Virus record (IMG/VR): IMGVR_UViG_3300044731_000494
Location: 1 to 23,954 of that record
Source: a virus
Length of the DNA stretch: 23,954 nt
Reading direction: 5' to 3' (one strand)
Position numbers and translations under genes: made by a program. Positions 14,482 to 23,119 of this stretch are shown piece after piece; within the stretch, counting starts at the first letter, position 1, and each line of letters starts with the position of its first letter. Under the pieces are notes generated by a model, which was not told where the DNA came from, did no database searches, and was given only the letters and a program-made list of their open reading frames with translations.

Positions 14482-16753
14482 AGATCAGGTAGGATTGCTG
14501 TTCAAAGTGAATGCTGACACGGCTGACGCGGTGCAGGCATTCTCTTTGCTGCGCGGCGTGGTCGAGGGTATGGCCGCGGAGACGTCGGAGCAGCTGCAGC
14601 GGATGGCGTCCCGCTTTGGCGCTGTCGGCGATCAGGTACGCCAGACAGGGCAACAGTTTCGCGAGAGCTTTGGTGATGCCGCACGGGGACAGCTTGCCGG
14701 GTATGTGGGGCAGTTTGGGCTGCTCGGTGATGCTGCCGCTGGGATGATCCCGAGCTTGACGGGGAGCGCTGCGGCAGTGGCTGGTATAGGCGGCGCAGCA
14801 GTTGCGACTACGGCGGCGATGGGCGCATTGCTGCAACGCACGATGGACTTTACCGGGCGCGTGGATGATCTGCGACAGATCACAGGCCTGACTAATGAAA
14901 CCATTCAATCATTACAGCTTGGCGCGCAGCTAGCCGGGCAATCGTTTGAGGCCGTGTCACAAACTGCGGTGATCTTCCAGCGCCGATTACAGGAAGCTCA
15001 AGAGGGCAACAAGGATCTTGCTGACACCTTCCGGACGCTTGGCATCAACCTGCAAGGCGATGTAGATACAGCTTTCCGGCAAACACTCGAGCGCCTCAAT
15101 GGCATGTCGGATGGCGCGCAAAAGACCGCTGTTGCCATCGACCTGTTTGGGCGTTCTGGTGCGGCGTTGCTACCTGTTATCAATCAGGTGGGTGGCAGCT
15201 TTGACGGATTGGTACAGCGCGCCAAAGAGCTTGGCATTGTGTTGTCCGAGCAGGACATCAAAGCGGCCAATGATTTCCAAGACAGCCTTGATATTCTCAC
15301 GTTGAAGGTGGAAGGACTTGGCCGTCGCATTGCAACCAGCTTACTGCCACGATTGCAAGAGATGGCCGCTGCAATGGTTGGCGGTGCTGGTGTCTTGCCC
15401 GTGCTGGCTGAGTTCCGACGGCAAGAAGAAGAGCAACTGCGTTTGATGGGATCGATGGACGAAGCTACACGCGCTCGCCTCGAGGGCGTCGATACAGGGG
15501 CAACCGGACAGACAGCCCTCGATAAGGCGATGGCCGCACTGGCGCAGCAGCGGCGAGCAGCAGCGGCAAAGGCAGCAGGTGGAGCAGGAGCAGCGCAACT
15601 CGTCAATCTCCCTTCCGGGGATGCCGTTAAGCGGATCTATGATTCCTATATCGCCAGCATTCTGACAGAGGAGCGGCGCGTATCTGCAGAGCGAGAGCGG
15701 TTGCGGATTGCGGCACTCGACAGCGAAGAGGCGCGGCTGATCGATCAGGCGCGACGGCTTGAGGAGCAGATCACGCAAGCGCGTTTACAAGCTTTGCAAA
15801 TGGGCACTGATCTGATTCAGGGGCGCCTGATACAGGGACGGCTGGACGTACTACAGGCTGAAGCCACCGCAACGCAAGGCAAGCTCGATGAGATCCGCGC
15901 AAAGCGTGATGCTGACCTTGAAGCGCAGTACGCGAAAGAGGTCGACGACTATCGGAAAAAAGAGGAAGCCAAGCGACAGGAAGAAGAGCGCAGCTATCAG
16001 AACAGCGTAAGACTCAACCAGGCATTGCAAGCGATGTTTGAAGAAGGGCGACGGCAGCGAACCGAGTCACTGGCGGCTGATCCCTCTTCCCCACTGTCCT
16101 TAATGGGGCCAGAAGCGCAAGAAGCCGCAGATCGTGGCGCTGGAATCTTTGGCCAACTTGGGGCTAGCGCAAACGCCGCAATTACCGAAGTCCGTAAGAG
16201 TATGGGTAATTTTGGCACGATGATGACCGACGTCTTTAGCGGCATTGCCAGTGGTCTGCAAAACATGCTGGCTGGGTTTATTATGACTGGTAAGATTGGC
16301 GGTCAGGCATTTAAGGCGATGGCCGCGCAGATTATCAGCGCATTAACAGCACAAGCAGCGGTCAAAGCCATTTTTGAGCTTGCGGAAGGATTCGCCGCTA
16401 CAGCGCAGATACCGCTTGATCCAACGGGAACAGCGGCACTGAGAGCGGCAAGCCACTTCACCGCGGCGAAGTTTTACGGCACTGTAGCAGGCGTTGCTGC
16501 TGCTGCGTCAGTAGGACTCGCGGCCATCGGCGGCGGTGGTGGCGGCGCCAATGGCACGATGTTCCTCGGGCAGGATCGTCGATCAGGATCTGCAGTGATG
16601 GAACAGGGCGGGCGACGGGCCACAGAGCCGCAGGTGATCATCATCCGGGCCGAGACGGAGCCGGGTGTAATGGTCAGCAAATTTGTTCAGGACTATCGAT
16701 CCAATGGGGAGGCGCGCTCCGTGCTTCGCCGTGATCTATTAGGAGAATTTTAA
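14468..16753 (+). CDS. Tail tape measure protein
   Basis: A 761-residue, Ala/Gln-rich protein. The N-terminal region is helical (AVQAFSLLRGVVEGMAAE), followed by a hydrophobic stretch around residues 90-125 (SAAAVAGIGGAAVATTAAMG). Residues ~130-270 carry DLRQITGLTNETIQSLQLGA and GAQKTAVAIDLFGRSGAALL, patterns of phage tape measure proteins. A long charged coiled coil covers ~395-520. The C-terminal third has hydrophobic helices (AAQIISALTAQAAVKAIFEL) and a Gly-rich run. It sets tail length and is injected ahead of DNA. By the usual rule of about 0.15 nm per residue it predicts a tail near 110 nm. The ATG at 14468 overlaps the chaperone extension. Confidence 0.9.
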   Translation: MALDRDQVGLLFKVNADTADAVQAFSLLRGVVEGMAAETSEQLQRMASRFGAVGDQVRQTGQQFRESFGDAARGQLAGYVGQFGLLGDAAAGMIPSLTGSAAAVAGIGGAAVATTAAMGALLQRTMDFTGRVDDLRQITGLTNETIQSLQLGAQLAGQSFEAVSQTAVIFQRRLQEAQEGNKDLADTFRTLGINLQGDVDTAFRQTLERLNGMSDGAQKTAVAIDLFGRSGAALLPVINQVGGSFDGLVQRAKELGIVLSEQDIKAANDFQDSLDILTLKVEGLGRRIATSLLPRLQEMAAAMVGGAGVLPVLAEFRRQEEEQLRLMGSMDEATRARLEGVDTGATGQTALDKAMAALAQQRRAAAAKAAGGAGAAQLVNLPSGDAVKRIYDSYIASILTEERRVSAERERLRIAALDSEEARLIDQARRLEEQITQARLQALQMGTDLIQGRLIQGRLDVLQAEATATQGKLDEIRAKRDADLEAQYAKEVDDYRKKEEAKRQEEERSYQNSVRLNQALQAMFEEGRRQRTESLAADPSSPLSLMGPEAQEAADRGAGIFGQLGASANAAITEVRKSMGNFGTMMTDVFSGIASGLQNMLAGFIMTGKIGGQAFKAMAAQIISALTAQAAVKAIFELAEGFAATAQIPLDPTGTAALRAASHFTAAKFYGTVAGVAAAASVGLAAIGGGGGGANGTMFLGQDRRSGSAVMEQGGRRATEPQVIIIRAETEPGVMVSKFVQDYRSNGEARSVLRRDLLGEF

Positions 16754-16754
16754 C

Positions 16755-17180
16755 ATGAGCGCAATGTATGACAAGGCAAAGGAATCACTGCTGTCGCAGA
16801 ATCCAAGCATCGACTTCGACAATACCAGTGTCCCGCTAAAGATCGCGCTGGTGGGCGGTGGATATGTGCCTAGTTTCGCCGTCACTGGCCATCAGTACTT
16901 CTCGAGCTTGGGAACCAATGCCGTCCGCACTGCGGCACTTGCGTCGATCTCATTGACTGGCGGCGTATTTGACGCGGCTGATGTGACGTTCACCGCGGTC
17001 TCAAATACACATCCGCAGATCACGCAGCTGGTGATCTATGCCGACACGGGCACAGCCAGCAACTCCCCGTTGATTTGTCAGATTGACTCGGCGTCGACCG
17101 GGCTTCCAATCACGCCCAACGGTGGGGATATCACCATCAGCTTCGACAATGGCACCAACAAGATCTTCCGGCTGGTCTAA
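16755..17180 (+). CDS. Conserved phage tail-module protein, unknown role
   Basis: A 141-residue beta-rich protein. The start (MYDKAKESLLSQNPSIDFDN), KIALVGGGY, the 'HQYFSSL' region, LTGGVFDAADVTFTAVS, LVIYADTGTASNSPLICQID and the end GLPITPNGGDITISFDNGTN followed by KIF recall a family of small structural proteins found widely in tail or head modules of siphoviruses. I am confident of the resemblance but not of a function; a tail tip or decoration component is likely. AGGAGA at 16741-16746 gives a good ribosome binding site. The stop overlaps the next start (TAATG). Confidence 0.7.
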   Translation: MSAMYDKAKESLLSQNPSIDFDNTSVPLKIALVGGGYVPSFAVTGHQYFSSLGTNAVRTAALASISLTGGVFDAADVTFTAVSNTHPQITQLVIYADTGTASNSPLICQIDSASTGLPITPNGGDITISFDNGTNKIFRLV

Positions 17181-18982
17181 TGGCATATCGTTCCCGACAT
17201 TGGCAGGTCTTCGATGAGCACTGGTTCCAGCGCAATCAGCGCTGGTTGCGGTGGTGCGTCAATATGTCGATCGTCGGGCGATGGTTTCGCAGGATCCTGT
17301 CATTGCGACTGGCAATGCCCGTCACATTGATCACGCCTGATGCCGTCCATTATCGCGAGGATGGCCTACAATCGATCGCACACTGCTATCCCTTCCCTTA
17401 CCATAGCCGGGCCATTTATGACGCGCTGAAGCCGCTTTGGTGGGGGATGCATTACTGGGACGAACTGATAGCAGATCGATGGCTCCCGGAGCTGTCATTC
17501 GGCTTTGACCAGCTTACAGTGTATACCGGCAAGACGCAGGTACAAGATTTTGATGGCACTATTACGTCTATTGCAAACACGTATTTTGATGCGCGACAAG
17601 GCAATGAACAAGCACAGCTTGTTGCAAGCATAGGAATCAGTGACAACGTAGATGCCATTTTAAGCTTTGAAGCGTCACGTTCAGGATCTAATGAGTTTAC
17701 TGTTTCGCGTAGTTATTTGCGCTTCAATTTATCATCTATTCCTATTGGTAATCGGGTCACAGGCAGCAATCTGTATATTGCACCGTTAAGCGTTCAAAAT
17801 CATTCTGGGTTTTTTGCCGTTATCAGCAGTTGGCCTGCGTTAGATGGTCAAACTACGCTCACCAGTAGTGATTGGGCGACGTCGACTGTAACGGCGAGTA
17901 GCACGTCACCATTACGTTTAGGTGCATATTCCTTGACTACGCTGAATAATTACGTGTTTACGACGCCTGATTATGCGCCAGGATTTGCTCTAAACGCGAA
18001 TGGGTTAGCATACCTACAAGGTCGGGCTGGCACATATGCCAATTTATGCGTTAGACATAATCGAGATACTGACAATGTGGCACCAGTTGGCACGTCACTT
18101 ATCACGTTAGCCACTTTTGCCGCATCTGAATATCGCATTGGCAGCACGTATTACGGTCCATATCTAGAGGTCACATACCAGCGCGTTGTTCTGGCCAATG
18201 GCTTTACCGTGACTGCGGTGTTTGGTTTGCCGACGCTCACACAGACTCAGCCCATAGTCACACCTGTCGGCTTTGAAGTGACTGTCACCTTTGGCCAGCC
18301 AGCTTTGCGCGGATCGACTACCACGGTCAATCTCAACGGCTTTGTCGTTACTGCTACCTTCGGCACCGTGCAAGGCTCGACGATACAGGCCATCGGGCTT
18401 GCCGTCCCTGTCACCTTTGGCACTCCGCAGATACCGATCATTCAGGCAACCGGCTTGCCGATTACCGTGACGTTTGGGGAAGTGGCGTTAGTACGCGGGC
18501 AGATTGTGCGGCCAAATGGATTCGCGGTTACTGCGACATTTGGTACTATCACGGTGGGCGCCGTGCCGTGGATAGTCTCTCCTGCTGGCATACCAATCAA
18601 TGTCCAGTTTGGTTTTGTTGCGATGGAGTCGCCTTACCCGGATGGCGAGCAATTCACCGGGCCATATATCGCCAGACTCATCGATCAGCCGATCCAATTC
18701 GATAGCGTTACGTATGAATACGAAGACGGCACCGCAACGGTAAACGTCCAGCCTGCTGGCTTGCGTCAATGGGTGCTGGAGTATGAGGGATTGACGGAAG
18801 CAGAACTGAGCCAGCTCGTCAATCACTACAACGCAATGCGCGGAAGATCGGCCACGTTTTCATTCTATCATCGCCGGGATAATGTGACATATACCAATGT
18901 TCGATACGCCTCAATGTCGATCGACAATCGTTCTCGCAAGTGGGTCAACGGCGCGACGGTGGTTCTGGAGAAAATGCGATAA
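17180..18982 (+). CDS. Mosaic tail protein with adhesin-like insert and repeats
   Basis: A 600-residue protein in four parts. Residues 1-115 are Trp/Arg-rich (WFQRNQRWLRWCVNM, YPFPYHSRAIYDALKPLWWG), probably the part docking to the tail. Residues ~121-330 form a beta-sandwich-like segment (SRSYLRFNLSSIPIGNRVTG, then LVASIG and YYGPYLEVTY) resembling DNRLRE/CBM96-type adhesin modules. Residues ~339-480 hold seven short repeats with the core G-[FLI]-x-V-T-x-T-F-G. Residues ~490-600 (VLEYEGLTEAELSQLVNHYN) are homologous to the end of the next gene's product. It is likely a tail tip or receptor-binding component. The second part has about 38-40% GC against about 57-62% around it, a sign of recent insertion. 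No enzyme motif is seen. Confidence 0.7.
   Translation: MAYRSRHWQVFDEHWFQRNQRWLRWCVNMSIVGRWFRRILSLRLAMPVTLITPDAVHYREDGLQSIAHCYPFPYHSRAIYDALKPLWWGMHYWDELIADRWLPELSFGFDQLTVYTGKTQVQDFDGTITSIANTYFDARQGNEQAQLVASIGISDNVDAILSFEASRSGSNEFTVSRSYLRFNLSSIPIGNRVTGSNLYIAPLSVQNHSGFFAVISSWPALDGQTTLTSSDWATSTVTASSTSPLRLGAYSLTTLNNYVFTTPDYAPGFALNANGLAYLQGRAGTYANLCVRHNRDTDNVAPVGTSLITLATFAASEYRIGSTYYGPYLEVTYQRVVLANGFTVTAVFGLPTLTQTQPIVTPVGFEVTVTFGQPALRGSTTTVNLNGFVVTATFGTVQGSTIQAIGLAVPVTFGTPQIPIIQATGLPITVTFGEVALVRGQIVRPNGFAVTATFGTITVGAVPWIVSPAGIPINVQFGFVAMESPYPDGEQFTGPYIARLIDQPIQFDSVTYEYEDGTATVNVQPAGLRQWVLEYEGLTEAELSQLVNHYNAMRGRSATFSFYHRRDNVTYTNVRYASMSIDNRSRKWVNGATVVLEKMR
17540..18170 (+). other. Low-GC, GATC-poor insert within tail gene
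   Basis: Sampled 60-base lines at 17641 and 17701 have 40% and 38% GC, whereas lines at 17221 and 18901 have 62% and 57%. GATC occurs once in 17521-18160 but six times in the preceding 360 bases. The segment matches the adhesin-like beta domain of the encoded protein, so it looks like a domain swapped in from a source of different composition. Boundaries are approximate. Confidence 0.75.
18194..18625 (+). repeat. Seven degenerate in-frame coding repeats
   Basis: Seven copies of a roughly 20-24-residue unit with cores ANGFTVTAVFG, PVGFEVTVTFG, LNGFVVTATFG, AIGLAVPVTFG, ATGLPITVTFG, PNGFAVTATFG and PAGIPINVQFG. The DNA copies are diverged, so this is an old protein-level repeat. Each unit holds alternating residues suited to beta strands; a fibrous or stacked beta structure between the adhesin-like module and the C-terminal domain is likely. 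Confidence 0.85.
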
Positions 18983-19992
18983 TGGCAAAGCTCTCGGTGC
19001 AGTGGGTCAATTACGCCAACACCATGATTACTGGCAATATGATCATGAATGACAATATGGGCGCGAATGCTTGCTTTGCTGACGCCACCACAATGGGCGA
19101 TGCTATTGCTACCAGTCTTAACGGCTTTTCGACGCTTGTCGATCAAGACTGGGAGCTGATGTTCACGCTTAACGGGCGTATGCCTAACGGGCGCGTGTAT
19201 CTAGGCCTATGCTCTGCCGACGTTGCTTTCACGTCCGACGTTGAGCAGTTTCAGAACTGGACGCATTGCATCTACATCTCAACAGAGACGTGGTCGACTG
19301 CTACGCCTCCACATCCTGCCGGGACGGTGTATATCTACGAGGGATCATCCACGCCGAAATACTGGCTGGACGGCATATGGCAATCTACCGGGCAAGAGAT
19401 CGCTATGCGCTGCCTGGGCGACGTGATTTGCTACCACGTCGGCGATCGAGTGATATATCGATCTATCACGCCGCCGCAGTATCCAATGGAAGCAGTGGTG
19501 GCAATGGCTTGCTACGATCAAGAGGTAATGGTGGACTTGATCATCGGGCCGAATGTCGGCGTAGGATCCGGAGATATTGAGCAAGGGCCGACGATAGGCA
19601 CCGGCACGGCTGGCATTTGGAATTTTCCCTCGCCTGATTTATTGCCCCAGCCACCGCTGGCTGATGCTCCTATCCCTGTACGCTTTCAGGAGACTATCAC
19701 CGATTGGAAAACATATAGTCAGCAGTTCGGCGACAATCGCAATGTGAGCAATACGCAGTTGACAGGGCCGATTAGAGTCTTTGAGGTGCAATGGGATGGA
19801 CTGAGCGAGAGTCAGGCCGCTATGCTTGATAATCATTACCAGTCAACATCAGGCGGCATCAGCTTCACCGTGATTCATCCTCATACTGATGAAGTGCTTA
19901 CGGGCTGCAGGTATGCGGCTTATTCGCGCTCGAGTCATACTCGGTACTGGTCGCAGTCGAGACAAGCAACGCTGATCAAATACGTGCTTTGA
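18982..19992 (+). CDS. Tail tip-associated protein, paralogous C-terminus to neighbour
   Basis: A 336-residue protein. The start at ATG 18982 overlaps the preceding stop (TAATG); an in-frame ATG at 18940 lies inside the upstream gene and is rejected. The N-terminal ~210 residues (VDQDWELMFTLNGRMPNGRV, GTVYIYEGSSTPKYWLDGIW, GQEIAMRCLGDVICYHVGDR) suggest a jelly-roll or lectin-like binding domain with a Trp-rich surface. The last ~105 residues (VFEVQWDGLSESQAAMLDNH, ending in RQATLIKYVL) align with the end of the previous protein, including the GL-[ST]-E-[AS] and NHY motifs. This resembles distal tail/lambda gpL-region minor tail proteins. It may present a binding domain on a shared tail-tip fold. 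Confidence 0.65.
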   Translation: MAKLSVQWVNYANTMITGNMIMNDNMGANACFADATTMGDAIATSLNGFSTLVDQDWELMFTLNGRMPNGRVYLGLCSADVAFTSDVEQFQNWTHCIYISTETWSTATPPHPAGTVYIYEGSSTPKYWLDGIWQSTGQEIAMRCLGDVICYHVGDRVIYRSITPPQYPMEAVVAMACYDQEVMVDLIIGPNVGVGSGDIEQGPTIGTGTAGIWNFPSPDLLPQPPLADAPIPVRFQETITDWKTYSQQFGDNRNVSNTQLTGPIRVFEVQWDGLSESQAAMLDNHYQSTSGGISFTVIHPHTDEVLTGCRYAAYSRSSHTRYWSQSRQATLIKYVL

Positions 19993-19993
19993 T

Positions 19994-22900
19994 ATGCAGA
20001 CAATCGCGCCGACACTGTATCAAATTCTACGATCGTCCAATCGTGACCTTGCACCGGGCGACTTGATCGAGTTTTACCCGCCCGATGTCACAGATCTGAT
20101 TCCGGCCAACGCAGAGCGGCGCTTTGCGTCGACTGAGCTGGTTTGGTTTGGTTGGAAGTATGAGCAGCAGCTTGTCAGTCGATCCGATATCAGCAGATAC
20201 ATCAACGAGAAATTCAGCGGCGTCAACATCACGCTCTCGAACGTCGATCGTACAGTCAGCACTTGGCTACAGTCGATTGATCTGGCGGGATATCGGGTAT
20301 TGGTGAGGACGATTAGCAGACGGCTAGATGATGATTCCATCGTGCTGTTTGTGGGCCGTTGCGAAAAGCCTGGGGACATCACCCACACGGCGATCACGAT
20401 CACGGCAAAGCAAGATCTGGGCAGCATTGAAAATACCCTGCCGTTCAACACGTTCGACTTGAAATGCCCATTGAAATTTAAGGGTACCGAGTGTCTAGCC
20501 GGGCAGCAGATCGGCGACAAGGCGCAGTCATATCGACAGGCCAGTGTATGCAACAAGTCTTTCTCGCAGTGTGTCGAGTATGGCAACGAGAAGGCCTTTC
20601 AGGGTGTGCGGTACAAGGCCGTCATTGGATCATTCAAGGTCAATAGCCAGCAGTCTGGAGCGGGCGCGTTGTTTGGCTCGAGGCGAGCGACAAAGCAATG
20701 GTCTTCGAGCGACAACATGCCGCTTGGGCAAAGCGTACCAATCGGACTCGGGCGTACTCAAATTGATCTGATCCCTATCCTGTATGCCGACACCGGGCAG
20801 TATCTGTATGGGCATTTCATCGCAGGTGAGGGAGAGATCACCCAGTTTGCTGACGTCCGCAATACCACGGCAGGATGGGCGACTACCTTCCAAGCCAAAC
20901 ATGAGCACGTCGGCAAATACGGATATGCTACGGGCCAGTCTACTGTGTCGGATGTACTAGGCACAGAGCATTACTCTCATCGGGCATATGTCGAGGCGAC
21001 CATCGAGGGCAAGAATCCGGATACTGGTGACGCCGCTCCTACGCTGGCCGGGCTGGTGCTTTGGAATAAGATCGGCACCATTGGTTTTGCTGGTTTCGAT
21101 ATGACTGACTGGTCAGACAATCCCGTGGAGCATTTGCGTTACCTGCTCACAGAACCACGCGCGTTGAACTACCCGGCATCGTGGCTCGATGATATGGCTT
21201 GCTTCGAGACAGCAGAGTATTGCAATGAGCCGCTTCGAGATGATTCAGGATGTGAAGAGTTTTGGTATGATCAGAATCAAGGCACGGCTGGAACGGATTG
21301 GAAACGATATCGATCCACCGGCGTTTTAGACAGCGCCTATTACAAATATATACTGGATCCTACTGACGCCAACAGGCCGCAAAAGCTCGGGGCGGAATAC
21401 AACGCCTATGATCCCGAGAACCCGCCGCAGGGGATAACGCCGACCACGTTCTATCGCAAGCGCTATACGTCCAACTGGCACTTGAAAGAACCGATCAAGG
21501 TCAGCGACTTCGTCTTCAAGCACTTGCTCCCTGCCTTTCGTGGGTACCTGATTACCGCCGCAGATGGACGGCTGCAGATACGTTCGGAGCGTCCTGCTAT
21601 CACATCCCTGCTTCGCAATGCGACCGCACCGAATGCCACAGTTATCGCCGTCGAGGATGTCACGGCTTGGCAGAAGTTGCAACTCAATCAGCTCTATGCG
21701 GTGATAGGTGTAGGCACTGAGACCAGCGAGACGGCGACCGTTGCATCGATTGCATACAGCACGGCTGGCAATAGCCTGACGCTGGCACAGACTCAGGGAG
21801 CTACGGTCTATTCGCCGACGTTTGTTGAAGGATCCGCCAGCACTCAGGCCTGGAATTACTTCACCGTGACTGGTGCCACGGGTGGCGTTCCGGTGATCGT
21901 CACTGTGGACGGCGTGACAATCACGGGTGGCGGTTTTGATGCCACAGGCCAGCCACCAAGCAATGGCGCAGTCGCTGGAGAGCTGGCGGCAAGAATCAAT
22001 GCTAATGCTACGCTCAACAGGTACATCGAAGCGCAATGGTCAAAGACGTCGCCGACGGTGGTCATGCTGCGGTGCAAGCTGGGATTGCTGACGCTCGATC
22101 AGCCGCTTGTGTATTCGCACACAACATCAGATATGGTCGCGCAGGTGCATGGCGTGTTTGCGGATGTCGGTGGCGGTGCATTGACCTCGAGCAACATCAT
22201 CCGTGATTCATTCAAATGGCCATTAGGGCAGCGACAGAGCAACTACAATCAGTTTTCGATCACGTACACAGACAGCACTCAGGACTTCCAGCAGACTGAG
22301 CTTCGTGAGAACGATTACGATCATCAGGAGAGGGTAAACGCAGTCAACAAGCTCGAGATCTCGGGGGCTTGTGTAGACAACTATCATCAGGCTGACAGAC
22401 TGGTACAAGCAGCTCGTGCAAAGTATCGTGACGGTGATTTCTTCTGTGCGTTTCAGGCGACTGGTGAAGCGTTGTTGCTCGAAGAGGGTGACATCATCGC
22501 CGTGACTCACGCCAATATGATGACGCGTCGGAATCAGTTGTTCCGGATCGAAGAGCTGAAAGTAACCGGTGATCATCGCGTCAATATCCTGGCTCGATTG
22601 TATGCTGACTCACAGTTTCCATCAGCTGCTACTGTGCGAACGGTTGGACTTAATACGGGCTCGGTATGGATTGCAGGGACACCACCACCAGTGACAGGGC
22701 TGACGATTACGGCAACCACGATAGACAGTGGTCGCGTGACCTTCAACTTTGGCAACTTCGTGGGAGGCCAGACAGCGCGCATTGAAATCCAGCGTCCGGG
22801 TGATAGTGACTGGTTGCCGGTGCTGACTGCTACGCCTGACGGACTTGGCCGAGGAGCTGCAGAGATCCCCGCGCTTCGAGTAGGGACGCAGATCCGCATC

Positions 22901-23110
22901 ACGCCGATCAGCAGCACGGGGATTGCAGGGACGCCCAGTACCGTGACAGTCACATCGCCGTCATACCAATGGCCGTCGGCGTATCCTGCGGTCGATGGCT
23001 ATGTCCTCGCTTCATCGACATCAGGCGTGTTGAGCTGGGTAGCACAGAGTGGCGGCGGCGGTGGTGGTGATATTGCGGATGGCCGCAAATATGCATGGTT
23101 TATTAGCTAG
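19994..23110 (+). CDS. Tail tip attachment protein, gpL-gpJ-like fusion
   Basis: A 1038-residue protein. Residues 1-205 resemble lambda gpL/DUF2163-type tip proteins: SGVNITLSNVDRTVSTWLQS, VLFVGRCEKPGDI, then four cysteines at C158, C167, C186 and C193. The spacing 9-19-7 is close to the four cysteines reported to hold an iron-sulfur cluster in lambda gpL. Residues ~205-890 match the central fibre protein class (lambda gpJ-like), with EPIKVSDFVFKHLLPAFRGY and EALLLEEGDIIAVTH. Residues ~896-1000 form an FnIII-like beta domain (PPPVTGLTITATTIDSG) followed by a fibre motif (DGYVLASSTSGVLSWV) and a Gly run. It would form the tail tip that contacts the cell. Start ATG 19994 follows the preceding stop by one base. 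Confidence 0.85.
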   Translation: MQTIAPTLYQILRSSNRDLAPGDLIEFYPPDVTDLIPANAERRFASTELVWFGWKYEQQLVSRSDISRYINEKFSGVNITLSNVDRTVSTWLQSIDLAGYRVLVRTISRRLDDDSIVLFVGRCEKPGDITHTAITITAKQDLGSIENTLPFNTFDLKCPLKFKGTECLAGQQIGDKAQSYRQASVCNKSFSQCVEYGNEKAFQGVRYKAVIGSFKVNSQQSGAGALFGSRRATKQWSSSDNMPLGQSVPIGLGRTQIDLIPILYADTGQYLYGHFIAGEGEITQFADVRNTTAGWATTFQAKHEHVGKYGYATGQSTVSDVLGTEHYSHRAYVEATIEGKNPDTGDAAPTLAGLVLWNKIGTIGFAGFDMTDWSDNPVEHLRYLLTEPRALNYPASWLDDMACFETAEYCNEPLRDDSGCEEFWYDQNQGTAGTDWKRYRSTGVLDSAYYKYILDPTDANRPQKLGAEYNAYDPENPPQGITPTTFYRKRYTSNWHLKEPIKVSDFVFKHLLPAFRGYLITAADGRLQIRSERPAITSLLRNATAPNATVIAVEDVTAWQKLQLNQLYAVIGVGTETSETATVASIAYSTAGNSLTLAQTQGATVYSPTFVEGSASTQAWNYFTVTGATGGVPVIVTVDGVTITGGGFDATGQPPSNGAVAGELAARINANATLNRYIEAQWSKTSPTVVMLRCKLGLLTLDQPLVYSHTTSDMVAQVHGVFADVGGGALTSSNIIRDSFKWPLGQRQSNYNQFSITYTDSTQDFQQTELRENDYDHQERVNAVNKLEISGACVDNYHQADRLVQAARAKYRDGDFFCAFQATGEALLLEEGDIIAVTHANMMTRRNQLFRIEELKVTGDHRVNILARLYADSQFPSAATVRTVGLNTGSVWIAGTPPPVTGLTITATTIDSGRVTFNFGNFVGGQTARIEIQRPGDSDWLPVLTATPDGLGRGAAEIPALRVGTQIRITPISSTGIAGTPSTVTVTSPSYQWPSAYPAVDGYVLASSTSGVLSWVAQSGGGGGGDIADGRKYAWFIS

Positions 23111-23119
23111 AGGGTATAT

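Noticed and set aside
14267-14908. 213-codon open frame on the minus strand
   Set aside because: It is opposite the chaperone extension and the tape measure gene; its translation is Ser/His/Arg-rich low-quality sequence, as expected from a shadow frame.
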